Below, in pieces: positions 27,710 through 36,910 of a DNA stretch of 64,000 nt (positions within the stretch are counted from its first letter, which is position 1; each line of letters opens with the position of its first letter). The notes beneath the pieces were generated by a model that had not been told where the DNA came from, searched no databases, and saw only the letters and a list, made by a program, of their open reading frames with translations. This DNA is from Croceibacterium mercuriale (GTDB lineage: Bacteria; Pseudomonadota; Alphaproteobacteria; Sphingomonadales; Sphingomonadaceae), in NCBI RefSeq assembly GCF_000802385.1, contig NZ_JTDN01000001.1, forward strand, positions 441,501 to 505,500, given 5' to 3'. Position numbers and translations under genes: made by a program.

Positions 27710-29617
27710 TCAGGCAAGCCGCCAGCGTGCCAGCTGGGTCAGCACATCGCCGGAAATCTGTTCGGCGGAGAACCCGGTGAGATCCCGCGTGCGGCTCTCG
27801 TCATTGGTCTGTGCGGCCAGCGTCCAAGTCACGCTGCGCCGGCCTTCGGGGGCCTCCAGCGCAGTGTACGCCGCCAGCGGGCGGGAGCGCGGCAGCAGGC
27901 GATAGACGAAGGTGTGGTCGGTATCCGCGCCGATGGTGAGCGTGATCTGCTCCTCCTCCGCCTCGATCCGGCTGTCCGTCCAGCCTTCCGCCTGCATCGC
28001 TTCGAAGACGGATCGCAGCGCGGGTTCGCCGTTTGCCAGCATCTGCCGCACGATGTCGGCCCGGCGTGCCGGCACGAACAGCTGCTTCAATCGCTCGCTG
28101 ATCGCCGGCGCCTCGTCCGACAAGGTGATGCCGGCCAGATCGGCGTTCGTCTGTCGCACCAGCCCGACAGCCAGCAGCAGCATGATGAAGCAGAACGGCA
28201 GGGCCGCAATCAGCGTTGCGGCCTGCAGCGCGCCCAAGCCACCCGCCACCAGCAGCAGCGTTGCCGTGACACCCAGCAGGATGCACCAGTAGACCCGCTG
28301 CCAGCGGGGCGTGTCCTCCGCCCCGCCGGATGCGAGCGTGTCGATCACCAGTGCGCCCGAATCTGCCGATGTGATGAAGAACACCGCCACCAGCAGGATG
28401 GCCAGCGTGGAGGTGAAGGCGGGCGCGGGCAGGTATTCCAGGAACTTGAACAGCGCGGTGGACAGGTTCGCCTGCACCGCATCGGCGATCCCGCCGGCGG
28501 CCGATCCCAGGTCGAGCGAGATCGCGGTGTTCCCGAACACCGTCATCCACAGGAAGGTGAAGGCGGTCGGCACGAACAGCACGCCGATGACGAACTCGCG
28601 GATCGTGCGCCCGCGGGAAATGCGTGCGATGAACATGCCGACGAACGGCGACCAGGCGATCCACCAGGCCCAGTAGAACAGCGTCCAGTCCGCCATCCAC
28701 GCCCGCGGTTCGTAGGCATAGAGGGTGAAGGTCCGCATCACGAAATGGTCGAGATACAGGCCGAAGTTCTGGATCAGCGCGCGCAGCAGGAACAGCGTGG
28801 GGCCGACCGCCAGCACGAACAGCATCAGCAGCACGGCCAGGGTCAGGTTCAGTTCGGACAGGCGCCGCACACCGCGATCCGCACCGCTCAGCACGGACAG
28901 GGTGGCTGCACCCATGACCAGCGCGATCACCATGATCGCGGTCGCGGTCGTGTCGGGCACACCGTAGATGTAGTTGAGGCCGGCCGTCATCTGCGACACG
29001 CCGAAGCCCAGTGATGTGGCGATGCCGAACACGGTGCCGCACACCGCGAAGATGTCGATTGCATCGCCAAGCGGGCCGTTGATGCGCTTGCCCAGGATCG
29101 GCGACAGGCCGGATCGCAGCGTCAGCGGCAGGCCCTTGCGATAGGTGAAATAGGCCAGGCTCATGCCCACCAGCGCGTAGATCGCCCAGGCATGCACGCC
29201 GTAATGGTGGAAGGTGATGGCCATCGCCTCGCGCGCGGCCAGGATGGTGCCGCTCTCCACATCCGGGGGCGAGATGTAGTGCTGGATCGGCTCGGCCACC
29301 GCGAAATACATCAGGCCGATCCCCATGCCGGCCGCGAACAGCATCGCCAGCCAGGAAAGATAGGGGAAGTCCGGCTCCGCATCGTCCGGCCCCAGCCGCA
29401 GCTTGCCGGCCGGGCCGAAGCCCAGCGCCAGCACCACCACCAGAAACACCGCGACAGAGGCGATGTAGAACCATCCGAACGTGTCGATCGTCCAGCTCTG
29501 TGCGGTCCGGAACGCGGCATCCGCCGTGCCGGGCATCAGCAGCGTGGCAGCCAGCATCACGGCAACAATGGCGGACGCGCCCCAGAACACGCGCGGGTTT
29601 ATTCGGGTCTCCAGCAT
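27710..29617 (-). CDS. BCCT-family (betaine/choline/carnitine) transporter
   Basis: A 635-residue sodium- or proton-coupled transporter with 12 expected membrane segments. The glycine-rich segment GMGIGLMYFAVAEPIQHY and the aromatic box region (FYWAWWIAWSPFVGMFIARISRG) are the BCCT hallmarks. A C-terminal cytosolic tail of about 120 residues may sense osmotic stress, as in BetT/BetP. Substrate is likely choline or a betaine. No ribosome site is visible before the ATG; instead a 7-base-stem hairpin abuts it. Confidence 0.92.
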   Translation of the reverse strand: MLETRINPRVFWGASAIVAVMLAATLLMPGTADAAFRTAQSWTIDTFGWFYIASVAVFLVVVLALGFGPAGKLRLGPDDAEPDFPYLSWLAMLFAAGMGIGLMYFAVAEPIQHYISPPDVESGTILAAREAMAITFHHYGVHAWAIYALVGMSLAYFTYRKGLPLTLRSGLSPILGKRINGPLGDAIDIFAVCGTVFGIATSLGFGVSQMTAGLNYIYGVPDTTATAIMVIALVMGAATLSVLSGADRGVRRLSELNLTLAVLLMLFVLAVGPTLFLLRALIQNFGLYLDHFVMRTFTLYAYEPRAWMADWTLFYWAWWIAWSPFVGMFIARISRGRTIREFVIGVLFVPTAFTFLWMTVFGNTAISLDLGSAAGGIADAVQANLSTALFKFLEYLPAPAFTSTLAILLVAVFFITSADSGALVIDTLASGGAEDTPRWQRVYWCILLGVTATLLLVAGGLGALQAATLIAALPFCFIMLLLAVGLVRQTNADLAGITLSDEAPAISERLKQLFVPARRADIVRQMLANGEPALRSVFEAMQAEGWTDSRIEAEEEQITLTIGADTDHTFVYRLLPRSRPLAAYTALEAPEGRRSVTWTLAAQTNDESRTRDLTGFSAEQISGDVLTQLARWRLA

Positions 29618-29618
29618 G

Positions 29619-29637
29619 GCCGGCGTCTAGCGCCGGC
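29619..29637 (-). promoter_or_regulatory. Hairpin abutting the BCCT start codon
   Basis: GCCGGCG and CGCCGGC form a perfect 7-base stem around five bases, ending one base before the start codon. No Shine-Dalgarno sequence is seen, so it may limit translation or mark a leaderless transcript (inference). Confidence 0.35.
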
Positions 29638-29646
29638 GGGCTGCGT

Positions 29647-29675
29647 TGGCCACCCGACCCGACGCCGGGTGGCCA
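29647..29675 (-). terminator. Terminator of the FAH-family hydrolase gene
   Basis: TGGCCACCCG pairs perfectly with CGGGTGGCCA (10 bases, 9-base loop), seven bases beyond the hydrolase stop codon. It separates the sugar locus from the BCCT gene. Confidence 0.65.
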
Positions 29676-29682
29676 GATACCG

Positions 29683-30537
29683 TCAGCGCTCCGGCGCGGC
29701 GTGGAAGGTCTGCTGCTGCTGCCCCAGCTTCTCGATCCCCAGCGCGACGGTGTCGCCTGCCTTCAGGTACCAGGGCTCCGGCCGCTGCCCCAGGCCCACG
29801 CCGGGCGGCGTGCCGGTGGTGATGATGTCGCCCGGCAGCAGGGTCATGAACTGCGAGCAATAGGCGATGATCTGCGCGACGGTGAAGATCATGGTCGCGG
29901 TGGACCCGTCCTGCTTGCGCGTGCCGTTGACGTCCAGCCACATGCGTAGGCCCTGCGGATCGCCGACCTCGTCCGCGGTGACCAGCCACGGACCGACGGG
30001 GCCGAAGGTGGGAAAGCCCTTGCCCTTGTCCCAGGTAGGCCCGCGCTCGGTCTGCCAGGCGCGTTCGGACACGTCGTTGACCACGACATAGCCGGCGACA
30101 TGGTCCAGCGCGTCGGCTTCGGTGACATTGCTGGCGGTGGTGCCGATCACCACGCCCAGCTCCACCTCCCAGTCGGTCTTCAGCGATCCGCGCGGGATGG
30201 TGACGGGATCGTTCGGCCCCTGCAGGCAGCTGACCCACTTGTTGAACACCACCGGTTCGTCCGGGATCGGCAGGTTCGACTCCGCGGCGTGGTCGGCATA
30301 GTTCAGCCCGATCGCCACGAACTGCCGCGTGCCGGTAACCGGCACGCCATAGCGTACGTCACCGTCGACCAGCGGCAGGGATGCCGGATCGATGGCAGCC
30401 AGCCGCGCCAGCGCCTCGGGCGCAAGGGCGGCAGCGTCCAGATCGGCCAGATGACCGGACAGGTCGCGAATGCGATCGTCCGCGTCGATGATACCGGGCT
30501 TCTCGGCCCCGACCGGACCGTAACGACAGAGCTTCAT
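29683..30537 (-). CDS. FAH-family hydrolase, probable 2,4-diketo-3-deoxy-L-fuconate hydrolase
   Basis: A 284-residue protein of the fumarylacetoacetate hydrolase family. Metal-binding Glu and Asp residues lie in DWEVELGVVIG and VVNDVSERAWQ, and the C-terminal motif is DIITTGTPPGVG. In L-fucose and L-rhamnose oxidative pathways this enzyme splits the 2,4-diketo acid to pyruvate and L-lactate. The mutarotase, dehydrogenase and lactonase genes of such a pathway are 4-8 kb away. The start is the ATG at 30537 with GGAGA upstream. Operator motif A lies 48 bases before it and is shared with the divergent GH28 gene. Confidence 0.85.
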   Translation of the reverse strand: MKLCRYGPVGAEKPGIIDADDRIRDLSGHLADLDAAALAPEALARLAAIDPASLPLVDGDVRYGVPVTGTRQFVAIGLNYADHAAESNLPIPDEPVVFNKWVSCLQGPNDPVTIPRGSLKTDWEVELGVVIGTTASNVTEADALDHVAGYVVVNDVSERAWQTERGPTWDKGKGFPTFGPVGPWLVTADEVGDPQGLRMWLDVNGTRKQDGSTATMIFTVAQIIAYCSQFMTLLPGDIITTGTPPGVGLGQRPEPWYLKAGDTVALGIEKLGQQQQTFHAAPER

Positions 30538-30584
30538 GCAAATCTCCTTCGATGATGAGAGCCTCTCTATACGCCCTTGTTGAG

Positions 30585-30604
30585 TCATGATACGTCATAC
30601 GTCA
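30585..30604. promoter_or_regulatory. Locus operator motif, site A
   Basis: TCATGATACGTCATACGTCA, between the divergent FAH-hydrolase and GH28 genes. It is identical to site B at 19 of 20 positions and contains a direct repeat of ATACGTC. Probable binding site of the GntR regulator at 37749-38489 (inference). Confidence 0.65.
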
Positions 30605-30629
30605 AATAGAACAGGCGAGAGGAGGTTGG

Positions 30630-31997
30630 GTGAACACGCGGCGACATCTGCTGCTGGCACTGCCGATGGCAGCGGCGGCATCGGCACTGCCCGGCATTGC
30701 GCGGGCGCAGCGCCGCCGGACGGTGGACATCCGCGATCATGGCGCGGTCGGCGATGGCCGCACCGTCAACACGCGGGCGATCCAGGCGGCGATCGATGCC
30801 TGCGCGCGCGATGGTGGCGGCATGATCGCCGTGCCGGCAGGCGTGTTCGTCAGCGGTTCGATCTGGCTGAAACCGGGCGTCGGGCTGGAACTGCGCAAGG
30901 ATGGCGTGCTGAAGGGATCGGCGGATCTGGCGGATTATCCGCTGGTGATGCGCCGCTTCGTGGAAGCCTATCCCGAACCCCTGCGGCTGGCGCTGGTCAA
31001 CGCGTCGAACAATCACGGCCTGCGGATCGTCGGCCCCGGCACGCTGGACGGGCAGGGCGATCCGTTCTGGCGCAGGTTCTTCGAACGGCCGGAGGAGTAT
31101 GTCGAGGGCAACAAGGTCTTCTACCATTACCCGCAGCTCTGCTCGATCGAGGATAGCAATGACGTGCTGGTCAGCGGCGTTCTGTTCAAGGATCCCGCCT
31201 TCTGGAATCTGCACCTGTATCGCTGCCGCCGCGCGGTGGTGGAGGATTGCCGGTTCGAAGTCCCGCACGAGATCCGCGCACCCAGCAGCGACGGGGTCGA
31301 TATAGACAGCTGCCAGGACGTGGTGGTGCGCCGCTGCCGGTTCTCCGTCGATGATGACTGCATCGCGTTGAAGGGCACACAAGGGCCGGGCGCTGCCGCC
31401 TATACGGAGGCGCCGCCGGTAGAGCGCATCCACATCCACGATTGCGTCTTCGAGCACGGACTGGGCTGCATCACCTACGGCACCAACGCCACCATCATCC
31501 GCGACGTGCTGGTGGAGCGGATCACCAATGTTGGCGACATTCCGACCATCCGCTTCAAGATCCGTCCGGATACGCCGGGCCAGGTGTACGAGAAGCTGCG
31601 GGTGAAAGGCGTCCATCTGGCGGAGGCGCCCACCCCGGTCACCCGCTGGCACAATGGCGAGGTCTTCTACGGCACCGATATCCCCAATTTCAGCTGGAGC
31701 GATCCTGCGATCGGGCTGATCGTCAACGCCCGGCTGAACCATGGCACGCGGGTCGAACCGCAGCTGCCCGCCGCGATCATCCGCGACGTGGTGATCGAGG
31801 ATGTGCGCGGCACCACGCGCAGCTTCGGTACGATCAGCGGCAACCCGACCACCCAGATCAGCGACTTCCTGCTCCGCGACATCGACGTGCGGCTGACGGA
31901 CCCCGAACGCACCGCGCTGATCGCGCGCAACACCAGCAACATCCGGATGGAGAACGTCCGCGTGAACGGCGCCCCCGGCCAGATCGTGACGAGCTGA
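30630..31997 (+). CDS. Glycoside hydrolase family 28 (polygalacturonase-type), exported
   Basis: A 455-residue enzyme starting with GTG after GAGGAGG. The N-terminus (NTRRHLLLALPMAAAASALP) is Tat-like. The right-handed beta-helix carries the GH28 acidic motifs: Asp221 in SSDGVDIDS and Asp242/Asp243 in VDDDCIALKG. GH28 members hydrolyse alpha-1,4-galacturonan or related rhamnogalacturonan bonds by inversion. It is followed 18 bases later by the GH2 gene, with which it forms an operon under site A. Exact linkage unknown. Confidence 0.88.
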   Translation: MNTRRHLLLALPMAAAASALPGIARAQRRRTVDIRDHGAVGDGRTVNTRAIQAAIDACARDGGGMIAVPAGVFVSGSIWLKPGVGLELRKDGVLKGSADLADYPLVMRRFVEAYPEPLRLALVNASNNHGLRIVGPGTLDGQGDPFWRRFFERPEEYVEGNKVFYHYPQLCSIEDSNDVLVSGVLFKDPAFWNLHLYRCRRAVVEDCRFEVPHEIRAPSSDGVDIDSCQDVVVRRCRFSVDDDCIALKGTQGPGAAAYTEAPPVERIHIHDCVFEHGLGCITYGTNATIIRDVLVERITNVGDIPTIRFKIRPDTPGQVYEKLRVKGVHLAEAPTPVTRWHNGEVFYGTDIPNFSWSDPAIGLIVNARLNHGTRVEPQLPAAIIRDVVIEDVRGTTRSFGTISGNPTTQISDFLLRDIDVRLTDPERTALIARNTSNIRMENVRVNGAPGQIVTS

Positions 31998-32015
31998 GAC
32001 ATGATGGAGAGAACG

Positions 32016-34646
32016 ATGCCGAGGCAGATCCTGGCCCTGATGCTCGCATGGGTGCTGCTCATGCCGGCGGCGGTGCAGGCCCGCACCGAAACGCCGCTGG
32101 CCGATGGCTGGCGGTTCCATCTGGGCGAGGTGAGCGGGAACGCCACCACCCCGGCGTTCGACGATGCCGGATGGCAGCCGGTGGCGGTGCCGCACACCTG
32201 GAACAGGCTGGGCAATTACGACCTGACCCGCCGCCCGGATGCCGACACGACGCGCGGGGTCGGCTGGTACCGCCTGCGCTTCGACCTGCCGCACGATGCC
32301 GCCGGACAGCGCACCTTTCTGCAGTTCGACGCCGCCAGCATCATCGCGGAAGTCTGGGTCAACGGTCGCAAGCTGGGCCGGCACGAGGGCGCGTTCAGCC
32401 GGTTCCGGCTGGATGCGACCGACGCATTGCAGCCGGGCGAGAACGTGCTGGTGGTGAAGGTCGACAACTCCAAGCCGGAACCGGGCAGCACGACCGAATT
32501 CATCGTGCCGATCTCCGGCGACTTCTTCATGTATGGCGGGCTGTACCGCCCGGTGTCGCTGATCACAGCCGGGCCCGCGCATATCGACATGATGGATCAT
32601 GGCGGGCCGGGCATCTACGGCCGCGTGGTCACGCTGGCGGACGACGCGGCGGAGGTCGCCATCCTGGCCCGGCTGCACAATGCGGGGCGGGCAGGGCGCT
32701 TCACCTTGCGCACCAGCGTGCTCGATGCCGCCGGTGCCGAGGTCGCGGCACGCGAGGAAGCCTTGCGGCTGGCCGCCGGTGCCGATGGGGCACGCGAACT
32801 GGCGCTGACCATCCCGCAACCCCGCCGCTGGAACGGGCTGGACGATCCCTATCTCTACCGCATGGTGGCGGAGCTGGTCGGGCGTGACGGCACGGTGCTG
32901 GACCGGGTGGAACAACCGCTCGGCCTGCGTACCGTGGCGGTCGATCCCGACCAGGGTTTCCTGCTGAACGGGCAGAAGCTGCAATTGCGCGGCGTCAACC
33001 GGCACCAGGACCGGCAGGAGAAGGGCTGGGCGCTGAGCGAGGCCGACCATGTCCAGGACATGGCGCTGATCCGGGAAGTCGGCGCCAATTCCGTGCGGCT
33101 GGCGCACTACAACCATGCCGGCACCTTCTACGATCTGGCGGATCGCACCGGCATGATGCTGTGGGCGGAACTGGGGCTGGTGAACCTGGCCTCCATTCCG
33201 GGCGTGGCCGACACGCCGCCGCAGATGCGCGCCAGTGCGGAGGCGCAGATGGTGGAGCTGATCCGCCAGAACTACAACCACCCGTCCGTGGCCGTGTGGG
33301 GCATCGGCAACGAGATCACCAACTGGTCGTCCAAGGGCCTGACCCCCTCCAACGCGCGGCCGCTGATGGATGCGCTGGACGCCGTGGCGAAGCGGGAGGA
33401 TGCCAGCCGTCCCACCACCATCGCCGCCTGTTGCGAGGTGCTGCCGGGCGAGGCCGATGATGGCCGCGACTACACCTCCGGCACGGCGGACGCAGTCGGC
33501 TTCAACCTGTATTATGGCTGGTACGTGTCCGGCCGGGTGGCCGACGCGGCGCGGCTGGGCGACGTGATGCGCGGCTATCATCGGGAGATGCCCACGCTGC
33601 CGGTCGGCGTCGGTGAATATGGCGCCGGTGGCGCGACGACCCAGCACACCGACAATGTCCATGGCGGCAAGATCGAAAGCATCTACCGCCCGCAGGCCGA
33701 GGAAGTGCAGGCGGTGGTCCACGAACTGTCGTGGAAGCAGCTTGCCCCGCTCGATTTCATGTGGGGCACCTGGGTCTGGCAGATGTTCGATGCAACCTCC
33801 GACCTGCGGGAGGAAGGCGACAGCAGCGACATCAACACCAAGGGCCTCGTCACCTTCGACCGGGGCATCCGCAAGGATGCGTTCTGGTTCTACAAGGCGG
33901 CATGGAGCAAGAAGCCGGTGCTGCACCTGACCGGCCGCCGCTACGTCGATCGCGCCTACCGTGTGGTGGACGTGCGCGCCTACTCCAATGCGGCGGAGGC
34001 GCGGTTGCGGGTCAACGGGCAGGATATCGGCACCACCGCCTGCGCCGACTTCGTGTGCGTGTGGCCGGGCGTGCAGCTGTCCGCGGGGGAGAACAGCATC
34101 GAGGCATCGGCCGGCGCGCAGAGCGACAGCATGGTGCTGCGCTATGCCGGGCCGGAGCGGGCGGTGCATGTGCGCGCCGGATCGCTGGACGGCGTGACGC
34201 TGGCGGCGGGCACCCGCTACGGTTCGGACAACTTCTTCGACGGCGGGCTGGGCTACACGCTCAACCCTTACCAGCGCGAGTTGTACGCCGCCGACCAGCA
34301 GCGGCCTGCCCCCAAGATCGTGGCCGGGGCGGATATGCCGGAACTGTATGCCAGCTGGCGGGCCGGATCGTCCTTCCGCTACGCGCTGCCGGTGCCTGAT
34401 GGCCGGTACCGGGTACGGCTGCACCTGTTCGACCCGACCGAGACGGAGGCTGGCAAGCGGGTCTTCACCGTCGCGGCCGGCGGTGCGGCGCCGGTCCGGA
34501 TCGATCCGGTGGCGCGCGCCGGCGGCGGAATGCGGGCGGTGACGGTGGAACTGCCGGCACGGGCGCGTGACGGGCTGCTGGTGCTGGAGTTCAAGGGTGA
34601 GGTGGGCGAGGCGATCGTCTCGGCGATCGATGTGACCCCGCGCTGA
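32016..34646 (+). CDS. Glycoside hydrolase family 2 with malectin-like C-terminus, exported
   Basis: An 876-residue enzyme with a signal peptide (MPRQILALMLAWVLLMPAAVQA). The N-terminal jelly-roll (VPHTWNRLGNYD), immunoglobulin-like and TIM-barrel domains of GH2 follow in order. Acid/base Glu433 is in GIGNEITNW and the probable nucleophile Glu534 in GVGEYGAGG. The last 160 residues (DNFFDGGLGY, YRVRLHLFDPTE) resemble a malectin-like carbohydrate module. Activity could be beta-galactosidase, beta-glucuronidase or alpha-L-arabinopyranosidase; the sequence alone does not decide. The ATG at 32016 follows GGAGAG; an ATG at 32001 is an alternative. Same operon as GH28. Confidence 0.9.
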   Translation: MPRQILALMLAWVLLMPAAVQARTETPLADGWRFHLGEVSGNATTPAFDDAGWQPVAVPHTWNRLGNYDLTRRPDADTTRGVGWYRLRFDLPHDAAGQRTFLQFDAASIIAEVWVNGRKLGRHEGAFSRFRLDATDALQPGENVLVVKVDNSKPEPGSTTEFIVPISGDFFMYGGLYRPVSLITAGPAHIDMMDHGGPGIYGRVVTLADDAAEVAILARLHNAGRAGRFTLRTSVLDAAGAEVAAREEALRLAAGADGARELALTIPQPRRWNGLDDPYLYRMVAELVGRDGTVLDRVEQPLGLRTVAVDPDQGFLLNGQKLQLRGVNRHQDRQEKGWALSEADHVQDMALIREVGANSVRLAHYNHAGTFYDLADRTGMMLWAELGLVNLASIPGVADTPPQMRASAEAQMVELIRQNYNHPSVAVWGIGNEITNWSSKGLTPSNARPLMDALDAVAKREDASRPTTIAACCEVLPGEADDGRDYTSGTADAVGFNLYYGWYVSGRVADAARLGDVMRGYHREMPTLPVGVGEYGAGGATTQHTDNVHGGKIESIYRPQAEEVQAVVHELSWKQLAPLDFMWGTWVWQMFDATSDLREEGDSSDINTKGLVTFDRGIRKDAFWFYKAAWSKKPVLHLTGRRYVDRAYRVVDVRAYSNAAEARLRVNGQDIGTTACADFVCVWPGVQLSAGENSIEASAGAQSDSMVLRYAGPERAVHVRAGSLDGVTLAAGTRYGSDNFFDGGLGYTLNPYQRELYAADQQRPAPKIVAGADMPELYASWRAGSSFRYALPVPDGRYRVRLHLFDPTETEAGKRVFTVAAGGAAPVRIDPVARAGGGMRAVTVELPARARDGLLVLEFKGEVGEAIVSAIDVTPR

Positions 34647-34651
34647 TCGAG

Positions 34652-34677
34652 CCTGCGGCGGGTCGTGACGCCGCAGG
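34652..34677 (+). terminator. Hairpin after the GH28-GH2 operon
   Basis: CCTGCGGCG pairs perfectly with CGCCGCAGG (9 bases, 8-base loop), five bases after the GH2 stop codon. Confidence 0.6.
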
Positions 34678-34746
34678 GTTCGTGGCGGGTGACCTTGGCC
34701 GCGGCGTGGCTACGCTGCCGCCGGGGATCTCGGCTGGACGGCGGCG

Positions 34747-35100
34747 TCAGCCCGCGTGGTCGGTCAGACGGAAGACCCGGTCCATGGGCAGCCAGGTGCC
34801 GTCCGGCCCGGCGGCCGGGATCGGCTGCTGGAAGCGCAGCATCTTCGCCGTCCATGCCGCGACCGCCGGGTTGGCGGCATCCGCCGCGGCCTTTGCTGCG
34901 TCGGAATAGCTGTCATCCGCATCGATGATCATGAACATCCGGGTGCCCGCGCGGTAGATCTCCATGTTCACGATGCCGGCATCGCGGATGGAGCGGATGA
35001 CCGCCGGGTCGGTGTTGCCCACCCGGTGCCACTGTTCGTACTCCGCGATCAGGTCGGCATCGTCGACCAGGTCGAGCGCCAGGCAGATGCGTCCGCTCAT
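34747..35100 (-). CDS. Aldose mutarotase of the RhaM family (L-fucose/L-rhamnose type)
   Basis: A 117-residue alpha/beta barrel-type protein. EYEQWHRVGNTDPAV carries the catalytic His25, and the segment AGIVNMEIYRAGTRMFMIIDADD is the family core. RhaM-type mutarotases interconvert sugar anomers. In L-fucose oxidative clusters a member of this family feeds the dehydrogenase, which fits the gene order here. Its ATG overlaps the stop of the upstream SDR by four bases, so the two are coupled. L-rhamnose is the other possible substrate. Confidence 0.88.
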   Translation of the reverse strand: MSGRICLALDLVDDADLIAEYEQWHRVGNTDPAVIRSIRDAGIVNMEIYRAGTRMFMIIDADDSYSDAAKAAADAANPAVAAWTAKMLRFQQPIPAAGPDGTWLPMDRVFRLTDHAG

Positions 35101-35825
35101 GCGTTGCTCCATCCGCCGTCGATGATGTTGACCGTGCCGGTGGTATAGGATGACAGGTCGCTGCCCAGATACAGCGCCAGTTCGGCGATCTCGGGCGCGC
35201 CGCCCAGCCGGCCCATCGGCTGGCGGGCGACGAAATCGGCGCGGGCCTTGTCCGCATCGCCGGTCGCCACCATCCGCTCGTCGAGCGACGGCGACTGCAC
35301 CGTGCCGGGGCAGATCGCGTTGCAGCGGATGCCCTGGTCCACGAAGTCCTGCGCCACCGACTTGGTCAGGCCGATCACCGCCGCCTTGGACGCGCAATAG
35401 ACGAACCGGTTGGGCACCGCGATGATCGATCCGGCGACCGACGACATATTGACGATCGACCCGCCACCCTTGGCCAGCATCGCCGGCAGGACCGCCCGGA
35501 TCATGCGATATGCGGAGCGGACGTTCAGGTCGAAGGAGAAGTCGAAATCGCGGTCCTCCGTCGTCAGGATGGTGCCCGCATGGACGAAGCCGGCGCAGTT
35601 GAACAGGATGTCCACTGCGCCGACCGCCTGCCCGAAGTAGGTGATCGCTGCGCCGTCTGTCAGATCCAGCACGTGCGTCTCGCAGCCCTCCAGCGTCGCC
35701 AGCGTGTCGGCATTGATGTCGGCGGCGATGACCCGCGCGCCCTCCCGAACGAACAGTTCGGCGGTCGCACGCCCGATGCCCTGGCCGGCGGCGGTGATGA
35801 TGGCGGTCTTGCCCTGAAGGCGCAT
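35097..35825 (-). CDS. SDR, probable 2-keto-3-deoxy-L-fuconate dehydrogenase
   Basis: A 242-residue short-chain dehydrogenase that closely follows the human BDH2/DHRS6 and Xanthomonas KDF-dehydrogenase pattern: TAAGQGIGRA, ADIN, DILFNCAGFVHAGTIL, NVRSAYRMI, VNMSSVAGS (Ser129/130), YCASKAAVIGLTKS (Tyr143, Lys147), RCNAICPGTVQSPSL and IIDGGWSNA. It would oxidise 2-keto-3-deoxy-L-fuconate to the 2,4-diketo acid for the FAH-family hydrolase. It lies between the aldo-keto reductase (12 bases upstream) and the mutarotase (overlapping). Confidence 0.9.
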   Translation of the reverse strand: MRLQGKTAIITAAGQGIGRATAELFVREGARVIAADINADTLATLEGCETHVLDLTDGAAITYFGQAVGAVDILFNCAGFVHAGTILTTEDRDFDFSFDLNVRSAYRMIRAVLPAMLAKGGGSIVNMSSVAGSIIAVPNRFVYCASKAAVIGLTKSVAQDFVDQGIRCNAICPGTVQSPSLDERMVATGDADKARADFVARQPMGRLGGAPEIAELALYLGSDLSSYTTGTVNIIDGGWSNA

Positions 35826-35837
35826 GGGGGAAGCTTT

Positions 35838-36851
35838 CTATGAAGGGTCGGGAATGGGCGCATCGGCACGGATCAGTCCGCGATCCTGCAGGTCGCGCCA
35901 CAGCGCGGCGGGGATGGCTGTGTCCATCAGCGCCACCGCCTGCGCCACCTGTGCGGGGCTGTTCATGCCGGGGATGACGGACACGACCTGCGGGTGCGCC
36001 AGCGGGAACTGCAAGGCCGCGGCAGCGAGCGGCACCCCATGGGCGGCGCAGACATCCTCGATCGCGCCCACCCGGTCCACGATGTGCCGGGGCGCGGGCT
36101 GATAGTCGTAATGCACCTCGCCCCCATGGCGCACGCCCTTGGCCAGGATGCCGGAATTGTATGGCCCGCCCAGCACAATCTTCACGTCGCGCTGGCGACA
36201 CAGCGGCAGGAAGGTGGCGAGCGCGTCCTGCTCCAGCAATGTGTAGCGTCCCGCCAGCAGCACCACGTCGATATCGCCGGCGGCCAGCACTTCCTCGCAC
36301 ACGGCGGTCTCGTTCACGCCCAGGCCGATGGCGCCGACCACGCCCGCGGCCCGCAATTCGCGCAATGCGCGATAGCCGCCCTCCATGAACTCGGCCATGC
36401 GGCGCGGATGGTCGTCGCCATGCGCCATGCGCCCGATATCATGGGCATAGAGGATGTCGATCCGCTCGCGCCGCAGCCGCCAGCGGCTGGCCTCGAACGA
36501 GCGCATCACCGCATCGTAGGTGTAGTCGAACACGCTCTCGAACGGCTCCGGCGTCACGAAGGCCTGGCGCGGAACCGACAGGTCGGTGCCGGCGGGCACC
36601 GGGTCCAGCCGGCGCCCCACCTTGGTGGAGATGATCGCGGTTTCGTGCGGATCGACCTGCGACAGCGCCGCGCCCAGGCGCTTCTCGCTGAGGCCGAAAC
36701 CGTAATGCGGTGCGGTGTCGAAATAGCGGATGCCGGTGTCCCAGGCTATGGCGACGGCTTCGTGCGCCTCCTGATCCGGCAGGGCGCGATACAGGTTACC
36801 GATCGATCCGGCGCCAAAGCCGAGCCGTCCTAGCGCGGTAAGATCGACCAT
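35838..36851 (-). CDS. Aldo/keto reductase, probable L-fucose (aldose) dehydrogenase
   Basis: A 337-residue TIM-barrel oxidoreductase. The catalytic tetrad is visible as Asp45 and Tyr50 (YFDTAPHYG), Lys77 (IISTKVGR) and a His in DILYAHDIG. It resembles the D-threo-aldose 1-dehydrogenase/L-fucose dehydrogenase branch, which oxidises L-fucose to the lactone with NAD(P). The following SDR, mutarotase and preceding lactonase genes agree. Start at the ATG at 36851. Site B, 40 bases upstream, is its likely operator. Confidence 0.85.
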   Translation of the reverse strand: MVDLTALGRLGFGAGSIGNLYRALPDQEAHEAVAIAWDTGIRYFDTAPHYGFGLSEKRLGAALSQVDPHETAIISTKVGRRLDPVPAGTDLSVPRQAFVTPEPFESVFDYTYDAVMRSFEASRWRLRRERIDILYAHDIGRMAHGDDHPRRMAEFMEGGYRALRELRAAGVVGAIGLGVNETAVCEEVLAAGDIDVVLLAGRYTLLEQDALATFLPLCRQRDVKIVLGGPYNSGILAKGVRHGGEVHYDYQPAPRHIVDRVGAIEDVCAAHGVPLAAAALQFPLAHPQVVSVIPGMNSPAQVAQAVALMDTAIPAALWRDLQDRGLIRADAPIPDPS

Positions 36852-36890
36852 GTGACGTGCCTCTCCTGCTTGCGTCAGCAAACAACTAAG

Positions 36891-36910
36891 TCATAATACG
36901 TCATACGTCA
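36891..36910. promoter_or_regulatory. Locus operator motif, site B
   Basis: TCATAATACGTCATACGTCA, 40 bases before the aldo-keto reductase start. It overlaps the last codons and stop of the upstream lactonase gene, so coding and regulatory sequence are shared. Confidence 0.65.

Noticed and set aside
30585-34424. 1279-codon minus-strand open frame opposite the GH28 and GH2 genes
   Set aside because: Same reason: His/Arg/Gln-rich translation with no motif, while the plus strand encodes two recognisable hydrolases with catalytic residues.
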